Assembly: GCA_023055425.1 (NCBI GenBank) | Contig: JALGPY010000006.1 | Location: forward strand, 77,560,435 to 77,624,434 | Source of the DNA: Linanthus parryae | Taxonomy: Eukaryota > Streptophyta > Magnoliopsida > Ericales > Polemoniaceae | DNA: 64,000 nucleotides | Direction: 5' to 3' | Shown here: in pieces, positions 1 to 12,487 of the stretch | Numbering within the stretch: the first letter of the stretch is position 1 | Layout of the letters: each line of letters opens with the position of its first letter | The notes under the pieces: model-generated | The model's input: only the letters and a program-made list of their open reading frames with translations | Database searches by the model: none | Told to the model about the DNA's origin: nothing | Made by a program: the position numbers and the translations under genes

Positions 1-3000
1 GGGAAGCAGGGAGAGGAAGATGAGACAGGTGGGAGTCCAAAATGTCACAACCAGAGGTTAAAAGAGAGAGAGGAGAGCATTTATGAAGAGTGTTTCCAAA
101 AGTTTTTTTGGTCATAAGGTATATTATGTTTGATCCGCTTTATCAAATTTTTGATGAAGGGGCACACAAAAGTGCCACATCTGGCAACCTTTTAAGAGCC
201 CCATTGACCTGAAATTCTCATTCCTAACTCATAAGATGGTTCCCATTACCATGTTAAGTGCCAGGAGACATATTTATACCTTTTATAAATGTGAAAATTA
301 TCATGTCACACTTGAACAACATAACTGGAAATAAGCTAAACAAGACTTAGTAGTTCCTAGAAAAAATAAAGGCTTTCTTAAACAGCCTCAACGTGATCCG
401 CGATAAAACTTACAGCTTTCTCAATGGTTTTAAAGTGTTGTACTCTGTTAGCCAGAATTTTCTGCATGTGCATTAGTGATGCCATGGCTGTTCCCTGAAA
501 TTCCACGTTATTCATAGTAAAGCAACAATACAATCTGATTAAGAGATGGGAACATCGTGGTGTTGCTGAAAAGATATCCAGTTGAAAAATATACCTCTAC
601 AACATCCACAACAACGAGCCCATACAAGCTAGATAATGCCTTCTTTGCAGCAACATGAACCGCAACAGAGCCTCCCATGCTGCATAAAAGTTGTAAACAG
701 TTTGAGACTCGGACAGGGAGAAATAAAATTTTGAGGTCACATATGAGCGCCAAAGAGGTTAATTAGTTCTTAACAAACAAAGTTCATATTTGAATAATTA
801 AAATTAGGAGAATGGAAACTCCTACTTCTTCTGAGTAAATAGTTCAGCATAGTTATCTAGGCCTATTTGGCACAAAAGTATCTGTATACTGACTCCTAAA
901 TGTTGCATCTTCCGACCAATTCTTTAAGTTAAATCTGGTATAGCTACTCCGACGTAAGCACCTCAAGTAGCTCCGAATTGTAGTCTGCTTGGTTAATTCA
1001 TTAGGCAGTGTTTTTGGATGAGTTTACTAATTAACTTGTCATTGGCTGTCCAAACTTGGAAACAGCATAAAACCCAAATGTATAGAAATTTCAAACTGGT
1101 GCAACATAAATTGCAGATTGTGGATCAGCATGTGAGGAGAACCCGAGTGCCAATCCTCCATGTACCTATCGATGAACTGAAGATTGTATTGAATTAATAA
1201 TCAACTAATACACGCGAGGTTATATAAACTGAGATAGGGACTATAAGTGTAAATACTGATCACGACTAATTACGATTAGGTCCTATACGCCCCCGTAAGA
1301 TGGAGGATCTGGTCGATACTCCAAGCTTGGACCGCAGCCCAAGGAAAGGACCTCGGAGAGAGAGACTTCGCGAGACAATGAGCAAGTTGGTCTGCAGATG
1401 AAACATGAGACGCTATAAGAATGCCAGCGTGAACCTGTTCACGAACAAAGTGAAAATCAAGAGCAACATGTTTCATGCTAGAGTGAAACTCAAGATTCCA
1501 ACAGACGTAGTTGGTGCCCATGTTGTCACAGTAAACAACTGGCGCGGAGGTCAAGGGACCACCAAGATCCACTAAAAGAGAGCAGAGCCAACGAATCTCA
1601 ACGAAACCATCCGCAACTGCACGAATGCACGATACTCAGCTCTAGTAGACGATCTAGCAACTGTGCACTGTTTCTTGGAACTCCAAAAGATGGGGGAGCC
1701 ACGAGGTACACTAGATAAACCGAGGTGGAGGTATAGTAGTCCTTGTCGCCTACACGGTCAACATCCGAAAAGGCATAGAGAGCGTGGGGACCACGACGGA
1801 GTACCAAGCCAAGATCAGATGCGCCATGAAGATACCGCAGTAGACGTTTCACCGCATTCCAGTGAGTGGTGGTGGGCATGTGCATGAACTGAGACAAGCG
1901 ATTGACAACAAAAGATATATTGGGACGAGTAAATGAGAGGTACTGCAGACTACCCACTGTCATCCGATATTCTGTTGCATCGGAGAGAGGTGAACAACTG
2001 TTAGCGGTAAGAGCAACGAAAGTATTCGTAGGTATCTGAAGAGGCAGATGATATGCCCAAACGGTGAAGAAGATCAAGAATATACTTCTGCTGCAATAAA
2101 ATCAAACTCGTGGAGTGCTGTAAAACCTCAATCCTAAGTATGATAGGTTGCCGAGATCTTTCAATGGGAAACGACGAGACAAATCCAGGATACACTGCTG
2201 AACCGATGAGGCATCAGATCCAGTAATGACAATATCATCCACGTAAACTAGGAGATACAAAATGGTGGCAGAATGCCGATAGATGAACAGTAACGTGTCT
2301 GCACGGGAATTAACACAACCCTGATCAAGAAGAAATGAGCGAAGTTCGGAATGCCATGCTCTGGGGGCCTGTTTGAGGCTGTAAATCGCCTTGTTGAGAG
2401 GACAGACGTGGTAGGGACGATCTCGATCCACAAAGCGAGGGGGCTGCTGCATGTAGACCTACTCATGAAGAGAACCTTGTAGAAAAGCATTGTTCACATG
2501 TAGCTGCTTGATGGGCCAGCACTGCGAGATGGCAATAGAGAGAACTAAGCGATGGTGGAAGGCTTGAGCACTGGACTGAAGGTGTCATGATAGTCAATGT
2601 CAGACCTCTAATGAAAACTTTTTGCAACCAGGCGTGCCTTGTACCAGTCAACGGAACCATCGTGTTTTCGCTAGATGCGAAACACCCACCGGCACCCAAC
2701 CACATTAGTAGAATGAGCTGGTGAAACAAGGTCCCATGTATTATTGTGAACCAAGGCATCTAACTTTGCTGCCATCGCAGCTCTCCCTGCGGGGTCGCAG
2801 GACCTAAATAATAGAGGTAGGTTCACTATCTTTATGAGACGGAGAAATGGTAGCATGGAAGGTGTATCTAGGATTGCTACGAAGAGGGCCATCTCGCAAC
2901 CGGGTGACCATAGGATGCGAGACGAGAGGCTTAGGGACTACAGTCTGGGAGATAGACGGAGGCTCAACTACAGAGAGAGGTTCGGCTGGTGTTCTAGAGC

Positions 3001-6000
3001 GACGAACAAAGTGCTAGCCAGAGTATCAGTGAGGAGCGGATGGATCAATGGGTGGTGTGGTGATGGTAGAGGTGGTGAGGATGGGGAAGGAGTGACAGGA
3101 GAAGGTAGGGTAAGAATACTCGTGCTAGGAGTGAACCACAGGGAAAGGGAATCATTAGACTGCGTCGACGACCCCGAGGAGGAAGAGAGATACGGAAAAG
3201 ATGACTCGTCAAACTGAACATGTCGCAAGACGTAAAGACGATAGGAGGTAATATCAAGACAGAGATAGGCGCTCTGGGTGAGAGAGTATCCAACAAAGAC
3301 ACAGGGAGTGGACCGATCTTCTAGGTTATGTGAGGTGTAAGGGCGGAGATAATGGTAACAGAGACGGACAAAAACTCGAAGTTTGTTGTAGTTGGGAAGC
3401 TGGTGGAAGATGACTTCAAACGGGGAGCGAAACTTGAGATTTCGCATAGGAAGTTGATAAGGTAGACCGCTAGGGCTAGTACTGGAGAGGAACAGAGGCA
3501 TAATGAAGTAAGGTGAGGCCAGTCTCGACGATGACGGCGTTCTGGAAGACCAATGTATCCCCCCCCCCCAGCATTTTGAGAGGAAGAGAGAAAATATTTC
3601 TCCACTAGTGCATGAAGGCGGACAAAGATGTCATGTAATTGTGATTTTTGTTGCATGGTGTAGAGCCTAAAATTATCAACGAAAATGACATAATATTTGA
3701 AACCATCATGAGACGCAACAGGAGAGGTCCAAACATCTGAGAAAACGATCTCAAGGGGCCTAGAAGATTTAATACTGGAATTATGACAAGGAAGTTTAGG
3801 ACTCTTTTCGCATTGACATGCACTACAGGACTCAGAATATGTGGTGCTACTAAAAGGGAGAGAAAATTTGGAAACTACTTGCCGGAAGAAAGACTCTGTC
3901 GGATGGCCAAGACGCCGATGCCATGAATGAAGGGATGAACGAGACTCAGTGACGAGAGCCAGCGATGGAGTGGAAGCTGGCCACTCATAGACTCCATCTT
4001 TAACAGGACCTGTCGGAATAGACGCCCCCGTGGGGTTCGATCCTTCAAGACAAAACTAACAAATGAGACTTCAGCTAATAGATTATTGGAAGAGCAAATC
4101 ATAGATACTGAAATAAGATTTTTTTTTCTAATAGCTGGAACACGTAAAACATGATTAAGTTTAAAAGTATGAGATGAGGAGGATAAAGATAGCGAACGAG
4201 TGTGAGTGATAGGTAGACTTGTGGGACCACCAATCATAACGTCATCGCCACGCGCATAGGGCTGATGAGGCAAGAGGTTGGCCATGTCAGCTGTAATATG
4301 GTGAGTGGCACCACTGTCAAGCAGCCAAGATGGAATAGGTTGCAACCCTGAGTGTGTCGTGGCCACATGTGCAAGCGGAGATTACGGAGTGCTGGGCGCA
4401 GAATAGGCTGGACTAGAGTGGGCCTGGGCGATAGCCTGAGGAGTCCCGGAGTCATAATACTGTTGAAGCATCCAACCAAACTTGGAACACTGACGAGTCC
4501 TGTGATGCTCACCGCAACCTTGACAGAAACCTTGAAACGAACGAGGTTGCTTTGGATTGGCATGCGAGGACTGGGGCTGCCAACTGAGGTGCGAGTACGA
4601 GAGGGCCACTATGGCGAAAACTGGGCCTGCTGATACTGTGGTGCCTGGTGAGGGGGCTGATGAGACGGTTCAGTGTTGTTGCCACGACCACGACTGCGGC
4701 CCTTGTGAGGAGGACCGAATGTAGGGTTAGCCAATGTCGGATTAGACAGAGATGCAATCGGCTGAACTCGAGTGACAAACTGCACATGTTGGGTAAGCTT
4801 TTCGAAAAGCTCCTCGAAGCCAATGTCGGTGTCCCTTGCTTTGATTGCAGCAACAATGGGAAAGTAGAGTTCATTGAGGCCATCTAGAATTTTGTCAACG
4901 ATGACGATGTCTGACTCGTCCATGGGTTTCCCCAAAACTGTATGTATCACAAAGTGTATAAAAGCAGAAATTGTGCCGGAACTTTATTGAGGATTTTTCA
5001 GATGCTCCTTTACCTGGTTAATGTGACCACGAGTGGGACGGGCATAAATGTCTCTAGATCAAACACCGTCTGAGTAGTAATGATGTGTGAGAGGACTGAT
5101 TTAGCCAAAGTGCAGACCAATAAGCAAAAACAAGCTGATCCCGCTCAAACCAAGACGCATAAGCGGGGTTCGGCTGAAGCGTGCGGGAACCTTGCTAAGA
5201 ATTTTTCAGATGCTCCTTTACTTGATTAATGTGACCACGAGTGGGACGGTCATAAATGTTGTGGAGAGTGGTCCAGATGTCAAACACAGTGAGAGGATCG
5301 ATTGAACCAAAGTGCTGACCAACAAGCAAAAACAAGCTGATCCTGTTGAAACCAAGACACATAAGTGGGGTTCGCCTGAAGCTAATCCGTAACCGTTGTA
5401 CCAGAGGTGAGGGTGGACTCAGCAGCGGATTGCAACTGGGTTTGTGTCGTGTGGCTTGTTGAAGCAGAGGGCACAGAGGTTGTTTGGAACCATCGGCGTG
5501 GCCGAAGACACCATGACCAGTGAGCAGAGCCTGTACTTGAACTTTCCAGGTTAAAAAATCCGTCCCATCCAGTTCGATGAGAGTGGGTGGGCCGATAACC
5601 ACCACCAGTGGTTTTGCCGGATTATTTGGATCTAGAACAGTGTTATTAGGAGCCATTATAATCAAAGCAAAGGAAGATAAACAAATCAGATTGTGGAACC
5701 TGTTTAATGAAAACGACGCAGATTGCACTCTGCGATTGTGGGCTGCAAGCAGCGGACTTGAGGCAGAGACCAAAAAAGTGGCGCTGGATGCCAGAGATTT
5801 GGACAACGCAGGTGATGCCAAAGAGACTCTACTGGCGGCGCAACTAACTGCGCAACTGGGCGACGCTGAAAAACGGTCGGGATTCAGAAACAGCACTTGC
5901 CCAGATAGGGTCATCGTCCGACCAGGGACGACGAGCCTTGCGGTGTCTGCTGGCAGTGATTTGGGCAACGTGCTTGGCGCCGTTGAGGGTCTGTTACCGA

Positions 6001-9000
6001 CGACGAAGAGGGAACGACTTTGGTCGATCCTCGTGGACGGAAAAAGAATTCAGGAGCTAGGGTTCGTAACCCTCTCTGATACCATGATGAACTGAAGATT
6101 GTATTGAATTAATAATCAACTAATACAAGCGAGTTATATAAACTGAGATAGAGACTATAAATGTAAATACTAATCACGACTAATTAAGATTAGGTCCTAA
6201 ACCTATTGGAGTAGCGTTGGTTTACCACTTCCCCTCCAATTTCTCAGAACCTCTAATGCCTCCAACAATTCTCATGTCCACTAAATCTTCAATTTAACAC
6301 TGTAGATGAACCTCATAATAGGTTACAGATATACTCAAGTACTTGAGACTCCATTTCAGCCAGGAAAAATTTGCTTCCTAAATGACACTTCTTCTTTGTG
6401 AAATAGATCATAGCATGATGTTGTAAATGATATGAGTGCCAAACTAAAATCTGAAAGCCTCACTACCTGTGGCCAACAAGCACTACCGCAGGTGGAGAAT
6501 CTCCATACATTGTCTTCAAAACAGCAATAACATCGTTGCAGAGAGTCTGAAACCATAGGAAACCACCAACTGTTGGGCTAATGGATTGAAAAGCGAAATA
6601 AATAAACATATCATACTTATCCATTTCAGTGATATCGAATAAATTCTGAATGCTTACCTCAATTGATAGGTCTAGTTCATCTTCTGTCACTGATTTTCCG
6701 TGTCCTCTAAAATCCATGGCTACTACCCTTGCTTTCTCTTTTATTTTACTAGCTGCCAATGCAAACGAAAGCCTGAAAAGAATTTAATGTAATATTTAAA
6801 ATGTGATGAGTTTTGAGAGAGAAATATCAACAAAACCATTTCTATTATTTCCATAGTGGAGATGAATTCCATTTAACGGGAAGAGATTGCACATAAAAGA
6901 ATGATAGCAGTACAAAAAATCAATATTAAGTTTATAGGCTTAGAAAATAGTTCAGAAAATATAACTTTTCTCGCATAAAATGATAGGCAGGGACACCCAC
7001 AGAACCATAGATAAGCCCCCACAGAACCATAGTAGTTACCACCAATTTCATGGCACCCTATTCATGCTATACATGGTTGTTGAGAACTTAAGTTCATTAT
7101 AAAAACAAACATATCCCTGACACTCCCAAACAGTCACAGTCTTCACCAGCCAACACCATTGCGGAACAAATACAACTAAGACATCTCACCTACTAATATG
7201 GTCCACAAAATACCAACTCATCCAGAAAAGACAAGTCTGCTACTGGAACCTCTTCATTATCAACCCCTTCGACTTTGAAACCCGTAATAAGACCCTCCTC
7301 CAACTTCTGTATCATAAGCCTTAGATATTTCATTGTGAACAACAATTAACATATGACGAGGTATCACCTTTGCGAAAATCTCTACTTCATCCTCAAAAAC
7401 TTAGCTGAGACTGTATTAAATAATATAAAAAATGGACCTGTGGGTACAATCTAATTCTCACATTTCATCCTTTCCAAAAAGGTTGACAAGAAAGTAGGTT
7501 TTCATTTGTTGGTTCAAAGATCCTAATGTACAAAGCTATACGTTTTTTATTTCATGACAATCTACAAATGGTAATATGTACTGGTCCACAATATTAAACA
7601 TAAAATTCAATATAAATTGAACCATACCCAGAAAAACCACCTCCATGCAGGCAGAAAATAACCGGTCCATCTGATCCTGCCTTGTAAACGTGAAAAACCT
7701 GTAATGAAAAACCAGCCATAAGTTTCTCTATTAGAAAGGAATGTACAAGGGAAAAGACATAAGTAACGTCATGCCTGGGTAATACAAAATGCATAGGTAA
7801 ATAATCTGCTTACATCATTAGTGTTTGGAATACAAATATCATCTTCTTGGTCAAAGTATCCCGACCAGTCCAGAGGTGAATATTTCTCTGAAGAAGTCCT
7901 ACAAGGGAGACGGAAAGACTGAAAACTCGAAGACTAAGAACAATGTACGCACTGTAAGTCTGTAACCAACTTGAGACATGCCTATGTACTGGAAATATCT
8001 ATTTCACAAGTAATATAGGTAACATAAAACTAGATTCTGGAGACTTGTGTAGTAAATCCGACTAAAGTTACAAGCCAATTGTTATCCGGTATCAACTGAT
8101 TCGTTAGATCCAGACCTGAGAAAAATTCTAAAAAGAAGAAGAGTGAACTAGACAGGTCTTGTGTGGGCGTGTATCTGGATGCCTAAACACCTAATTTCAA
8201 TTTCAACTGCACAGTTCTTTGCATTGTTGTTACTTTTGAGGACATCCAAGATCTGTACTTTAATTCTTAAAAGCGGCTTCACATTGATATACAATACCTT
8301 ATATAATTGAAATCTGATTTCATTTGTGGTAATACTTGAAACTAAATTGAACCTTAAACAATAAATATGTAAACAAATACTCATGCCATTACTCGGGAAA
8401 CAAATTCCAATAAGGTGAACGAAATCCCCTTCATGGAAACATTTCAAACTAGCCCCATGAAATTGCAACAGCTTCATTTGAATGGATTTGATACTATCAA
8501 ACTAGCAGTAGGTCTTTTTATTTTGTAATTCGAAAATGGCTGAGATGCTTATCGCCATCTTTGAGCACCTTGGGGTATAACAGGCATGCAAGTATAAAAA
8601 GACAAAAATCAGATGTTTCTACTTATTTTACAAGAGTCCTTCAAGAAAATAAGATGTACTACTCTGAGGTACTATTTTTGTGTAACATCTTGAAAACAAG
8701 TTGCAAACCCACAAACCACATAATCCTATAGTGTAATAGGTACACAAGAAAATGAAAAAGGAGAAGAAGGAAAATAGAAAAAATTTAAGTTATTTCCCAA
8801 TCTTAAGACATTGGAAACACAAACCAAAAGCAAGTAATGCTCCAGGATGGTACCAGGAAAATAGTCTTGTTCTCGTAACAGTATACAAATAGAAAGGAAA
8901 TGAAATGAAAAAAGAAACGTCAGTTTTCCTCGCAAGTGTGTTCCCTCTTTAGGGGAAGTTTAGGACCTCTTGAATTTCGTGGACAAAAACTCGCTTCGAA

Positions 9001-11205
9001 ATAATGTTCTATGTAGCAAAAGTGCGGGTGTAGTGCGGGTGCGGTGCGGGTGAGGAATGTTCCTAAAAATCAAGGGTGTGGGTGCGGCGGGAGTGCGGCG
9101 ACTTTGTTTATATATTTATTTTATATTATTAGTTATACCATTATACTCATATAAAAACAACAATAATACTAATCCGAATTATAATCAAACATAAATTCAT
9201 ACACGGATTCAATAATACAAACTTACTATATCAACAATATAATCTCTTCATGTCGTTGTTTGTAGTGTAGAGAGACGAGTAATCCGAGGATAAGAAATGT
9301 TCACATATGCACGTTTTTTTGGGTTAAATTATAGTTCTATTTTAGAAGACCTCTCAACTAAGACTTTCAAAATGAGCACGCCTTATCCACAAAGAACCCG
9401 CGAAGCACCCAAGCACCCGGTGCGGGTGTGCGGCCTCCAGGAAGCACCCGTGCAACATGTTCTGCACAAAAAGGAGGATGGAACTAAGCGTTTGGCAAAG
9501 TGGATTATTATGGTTTTTGGATTAAAACCCAAACAGATTGTTAAGTGTATTTGTTTTTGCAGGTTTAAAATCCAGATTTTAAACTTTTTTTTTTTGAACT
9601 TTTGTCATGTGAAAAAAAAACAAGTTTGAGTGGTTTTTCTTTTAGATTGTTTCTTTCGCTTGAAAAGACTTCATTGCCCTCACACTCTATTCTTATTTCC
9701 AAAACTATCCTTAGGTCATTTATCATCAACGTATTTGGGTTTTTCATCTCCATTTTCTCCGCCTCTAGAGTATGTCGTTTCTCTTCTCTATCTCTACACC
9801 TCCATCATCAAAAACTTGGGCAGAAAGCACGTCATAGATATAATACCATTGCCAAAAAAAATGCTATAACATAAATGAATCAGCTTGGGAAGTTCTAACC
9901 AATATTGGCAAAAATCTGCTTTGTAGTACATGACTTGGAGGTAGTTTCAGATTTTCTTTTGGTGTCTAGTGAATGTTTGTTCAAAGAATTTGGAGACAAT
10001 ATAAGAGACAAATGTTTTTTGTTTGTTCAGCATGATTAATTCAATGAATGTGAGGCTATGTCGTGTTTTTAATGCCGGTTTTAAAGTATATTTAGATATT
10101 TAATATTCGATAAAATTGTCCTTCGATTTGTTGTTTGAGGGCCTCTTCAGATTGTCATAAAAACTACCACCTAAGGATACATATGCCATTTAATATACTG
10201 CATCTAGTTTGAAAAGTACCACCAAACACATTTTTCCAGTTTTTTATTTAGTTTGAAAACCATCACCAAACTCATTGTATTAAAACGGATCTTAAAAAAC
10301 CCTAAGTATAATCCATAATCTATAAACCCTTTTTTTTTTACCAAAACCCATCTTACCAAACTCACCCTAAGCCAATAGTGTCCGACAAAGTTCAAAGACA
10401 GATTATACACTTCATTTTTCCTCTTTACCAATTGAGGCAACATGAGTTGGAATTATGAAGTAACCTGAACCTGAACCTCCCACCATTGCCTATATTAATC
10501 CGTAAAGGAACCACGAATATCCCCAAGAAATGAATTCAAGAACCACACCTTCTCTGGGCCTGTAAAACCTGGTTTCACTATTTACTACCCATATGATGTC
10601 TATTCTCTAAGGAAAGAAATATAGGAAATGAAAAATCACTTCAAGTTAATCAGTTTTAAAACTTTTGGGAAAGTACATTGTCACTTTTCCAGCCTGACTA
10701 AACAGGGAATGGAAAAACATAAAATGAAAAGTTAGAAGAGCTATTCTACTTGAATTCCATTATATTTCCCCTTGAAAATGCAATGTCCCAAGAAAGCTAG
10801 GGATGAATATTTTGATCACCCAAAATTGCTTGGAATAGAACTAGTCAATAATAAGGCTTATTCAGAATGACAATCTTCCATAGTTCGGAGAACAATTTTT
10901 AATTCCAACCAGGTCATCAGTCATCACTTGTTAATCACTCAGCCAAAGAGTTGCGGCACTCAAAAACCCAGCACTCCACATAATGCAGCTTCATTCATAC
11001 ATACATGTAAGTTTGTATCTGAAAAGAAAAACTAAATAAGAAACAGCAGGAAATGAATAGACAAAACTCACTGGATAGGTGGGCGATCAGGTCTGGAAGA
11101 GAAAACTGAAGAATCATCAGTGAGATTGTTTTGGGGTGGTTGTTTATGTTCTTCGGAGGTTTCCTCAGGAAGCGAGGACAGATTCGAATTGGGCGAAGTT
11201 TCCAT
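1..11205 (-). CDS. PPME1: Protein phosphatase methylesterase 1 (PP2A demethylase), exons 1-7, 3' end outside window
   Basis: PPME1 is an alpha/beta hydrolase that removes the methyl ester from the C-terminal leucine of the PP2A catalytic subunit. Seven coding exons join in frame with GT-AG introns: 11205-11072, 7898-7814, 7698-7628, 6772-6658, 6546-6467, 679-595 and 494-414, giving 217 residues, roughly 60% of the usual length. Visible motifs are the oxyanion segment HGGG (residues 91-94), MDFRGHGKS, the nucleophile elbow GHSMGGS with Ser162, and VVDVVEGTA with Asp187. The Ser-Asp spacing of 25 equals that of Ser156/Asp181 in human PME-1. The catalytic His should lie left of the window. The start is the only Met giving a plausible N-terminus in exon 1. 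The Ser162 codon is split AG|C by intron 5 (5,787 bp), which contains a copia element. No stop or frameshift breaks the exons, so the gene may be functional. The exon after 414 was not found within 1-413. Confidence 0.9.
1170..1285 (-). repeat. 3' LTR of the PPME1-intron copia
   Basis: It matches 6085-6200 with a few substitutions and one small indel. The shared core runs from gatgaactgaag to taggtccta on the plus strand. TG..CA ends are not clearly preserved, so the edges are good to a few bases. Confidence 0.75.
1286..5656 (-). pseudogene. Broken gag-pol of the short-LTR copia
   Basis: The relic reads right to left in copia order. Gag starts with MAPNN at 5656. A zinc-knuckle relic (CQGCGEHHRTRQC, one residue short of CX2CX4HX4C) lies near 4500, and a protease motif WLLDSGATHHIT near 4316. 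Then come remnants of the GAG-pre-integrase and integrase regions (3900-3000), with CVFVGYSLTQSAY at the integrase C-terminus, RT with YVDD near 2240, and RNase H to about 1286 with YCDN and SSMKHVALDFHFVREQ. Frameshifts and stops break it into many short frames, so no polyprotein can be made. A 200-bp tandem duplication in gag adds further damage. Confidence 0.85.
4985..5402 (-). repeat. Imperfect tandem duplication inside copia gag
   Basis: The stretch at about 4985-5194 is repeated at about 5197-5402. Both begin with a near-identical tttttcagatgctccttta block and pass through gtgaccacgagtgggacgg, caagcaaaaacaagctgatc and ggttcg...ctgaagc in the same order. The copies are clearly diverged, so the duplication is old. 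Confidence 0.8.
6070..6084 (-). promoter_or_regulatory. Primer-binding site, initiator tRNA-Met type
   Basis: Minus-strand reading TGGTATCAGAGAGGG matches the usual plant copia PBS (TGGTATCAGAGC) in its first 11 bases. Confidence 0.8.
6085..6200 (-). repeat. 5' LTR of the PPME1-intron copia
   Basis: This is the partner of the repeat at 1170-1285. On the minus strand it is followed almost at once by the primer-binding site. Confidence 0.75.
9012..9456. mobile_element. Small hAT-like non-autonomous element in PPME1 intron 1
   Basis: Both ends carry clusters of a GTGCGGGTG-type motif: direct at 9021-9090, and in both senses at 9404-9453. Between them lies an AT-rich non-coding core. The 8-bp flanks atgttcta (9004-9011) and atgttctg (9457-9464) match at seven of eight positions, as expected for a hAT duplication. 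The terminal inverted repeats are weak (tgtagca against gttgca), so the class is provisional. Confidence 0.55.
9457..11071. other. Rest of PPME1 intron 1, nothing coding
   Basis: AT-rich intron sequence with poly-A/T tracts, for example a T run at 9588-9594. Short open frames here have no recognisable domain. The intron ends with a clean donor (gtgagt on the minus strand) at 11071. Confidence 0.6.
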
Positions 11206-11700
11206 TTATGATCCCTCTGTGCTGAAAGTTAGAAACTCCGTCAAATTAAGAGGGAAATTGCTGAAATTAGAAAGGAAAAGTAAATACTCGCCTGTCCTAA
11301 TCAGCTGGTTATTGCTTCACAAGACGTGATGTTTTCTGGTTCCACAAATTCTACAAAAACAAAGGCGATAAATCGAAAGAGTTGAGACGAGATTATAAGA
11401 AGCCAAATAACGGAATCGCCTCCCAACAGTTGAGAAGCTACCCTCTCGAGAGACTCATCCAGCGGTTACCGGATCTGAATTCCGTTCTGGCGGTTGATCG
11501 GGAGTCGCGACAGTGTGGCGGTGGTGGAGGCAGTAACCGGTGGCGGTGGTGATGGAAGAGGTAATGGGGTGGTGGCTGCTGTGCGAGGGAGAGAACGAGA
11601 AAAAGAAGAAAGACGACGGGAGAGAAGAAAATGGCAGGGGAGAGGAGAGAGAGAGTTTTACTTTTTCACTTTTGCCACTGAAATTGATATAAACTTTTAT
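11206..11700 (-). promoter_or_regulatory. Probable PPME1 5' untranslated region and proximal promoter
   Basis: On the minus strand the 500 bp before the ATG are rich in CT and CCACC runs, as in many plant leaders. A TTTATATC stretch near 11690 could serve as a TATA element. However, the surrounding phrase (acttttgccact, then gatataaactttt) occurs twice, at 11668-11700 and 11744-11777, and may belong to the repeat region, so the exact transcription start is open. Confidence 0.4.
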
Positions 11701-11744
11701 GGGTAAACTAGAGTATCAAATCAAATTCATCCCCACCATTAGAC

Positions 11745-12086
11745 TTTTGCCACTGGAATTGATATAAACTTTTGAATTTTCAGCCGTTAGATTAAATCAA
11801 ATCCATCCCCACCATTAGATCTCACCTACTTATTAAATCTCTAACTACCCACTCTCTTTGACATCCCTAACTACCCACTCTCTTTGGAGTTTGGACATCC
11901 ATAACTAATAAGAGAGAGATTTTTCTCAATTACTACATCTCTAACTTGGAAGTTTTTTTTTTTTTCACCACATTTGTCAAAATAATTTTTGGATAACACC
12001 TCTAAATTCATTTTTAAAAAGACACCTCTAAATTGGAAAACTATCCAATTTAGGGATAGTGCCCTCGGGCACGGGTAATACTCTAG
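11745..12086 (+). mobile_element. Non-autonomous Helitron A (3' end clear, 5' end uncertain)
   Basis: The 3' terminus is textbook: hairpin GTGCCCTCGGGCAC at 12059-12072, a ten-base spacer and a final CTAG at 12083-12086. The body shares blocks with Helitron B in the same order: the ccgttagatta region, ccatccccaccattagatctcac, ctaactacccactctc, accacatttgt and ttttggataacacctc. No coding potential. Confidence 0.75.
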
Positions 12087-12487
12087 TCTATATTATAATA
12101 TAGAATGGTTTAACTAACTTATGATTTTTCAACCGTTAGATTAAACCAACCCCATCCCCACCATTAGATCTCACATACTTATTACATCTCTAACTACCCA
12201 CTCTCCTTAGACATCCTTAACTATCCACTCTCTTTGGACATCCCTAACTAATAGGAGAGGGGTTTTCTCAACTGCATCCCTAACTAATAGGAGATTGGTT
12301 GTGAGTGATTCTCATGTCCATTTATAATGCTCATCTCATACTTGGAAGTTGTTCTTTTTCTTTTTCCACCACATTTGTAAATATTATTTTTGGATAACAC
12401 CTCTAAATTTATTTAAACTAAAAATACGTATAAATTCAAAAACTATGCAATTAGGGATAGTGCCCTCGGGCACGGGCAATACTCTAG
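12087..12487 (+). mobile_element. Non-autonomous Helitron B, complete (401 bp)
   Basis: It starts with TCTATATTATAATATAG directly after the CTAG of Helitron A. It ends with hairpin GTGCCCTCGGGCAC (12460-12473), a ten-base spacer and CTAG (12484-12487). 5'-TC and 3'-hairpin-CTRR termini without target duplication are the Helitron signature. It has no Rep/helicase frame, so it would depend on another element. Confidence 0.85.

Larger units (their letters stand above)
1170..6200 (-). mobile_element. Degenerate Ty1/copia retrotransposon with very short LTRs (Ale/Retrofit-like)
   Basis: Direct repeats of about 115 bp (1170-1285 and 6085-6200) flank a minus-strand gag-pol relic. The matching hexamer acctat at 1164-1169 and 6201-6206 is the likely target-site duplication. 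A tRNA-iMet-type primer-binding site abuts the right LTR and a G-rich tract (acgggggcg on the minus strand) abuts the left LTR, which fixes the orientation. Short LTRs are known in the Ale/Retrofit lineage; that lineage call is inference. The element lies in sense with PPME1. Confidence 0.85.
680..6466 (-). other. PPME1 intron 5, enlarged by a copia insertion
   Basis: The intron runs from a GT donor at 6466 to an AG acceptor at 680. Removing the copia element and one target-site copy leaves about 750 bp, close to intron 3 (855 bp). Both splice sites are intact and the flanking exons stay in frame. Confidence 0.8.

Noticed and set aside
181..240. Possible eighth PPME1 exon (acceptor-like ttcag followed by tcaatggggctc)
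   Set aside because: The translation does not continue the expected PPME1 sequence after exon 7 and no donor with a proper frame follows.
2834..3217. A 127-codon plus-strand frame
   Set aside because: It is an Arg/Gly-rich shadow of the minus-strand integrase to RT linker of the copia.
5577..6095. A 172-codon plus-strand frame
   Set aside because: It is antisense to the copia gag start and leader, which have a PBS and a gag motif on the minus strand.
9297..9629. A 110-codon plus-strand frame
   Set aside because: It runs through the MITE end into intron A/T runs and has no homology I recognise.
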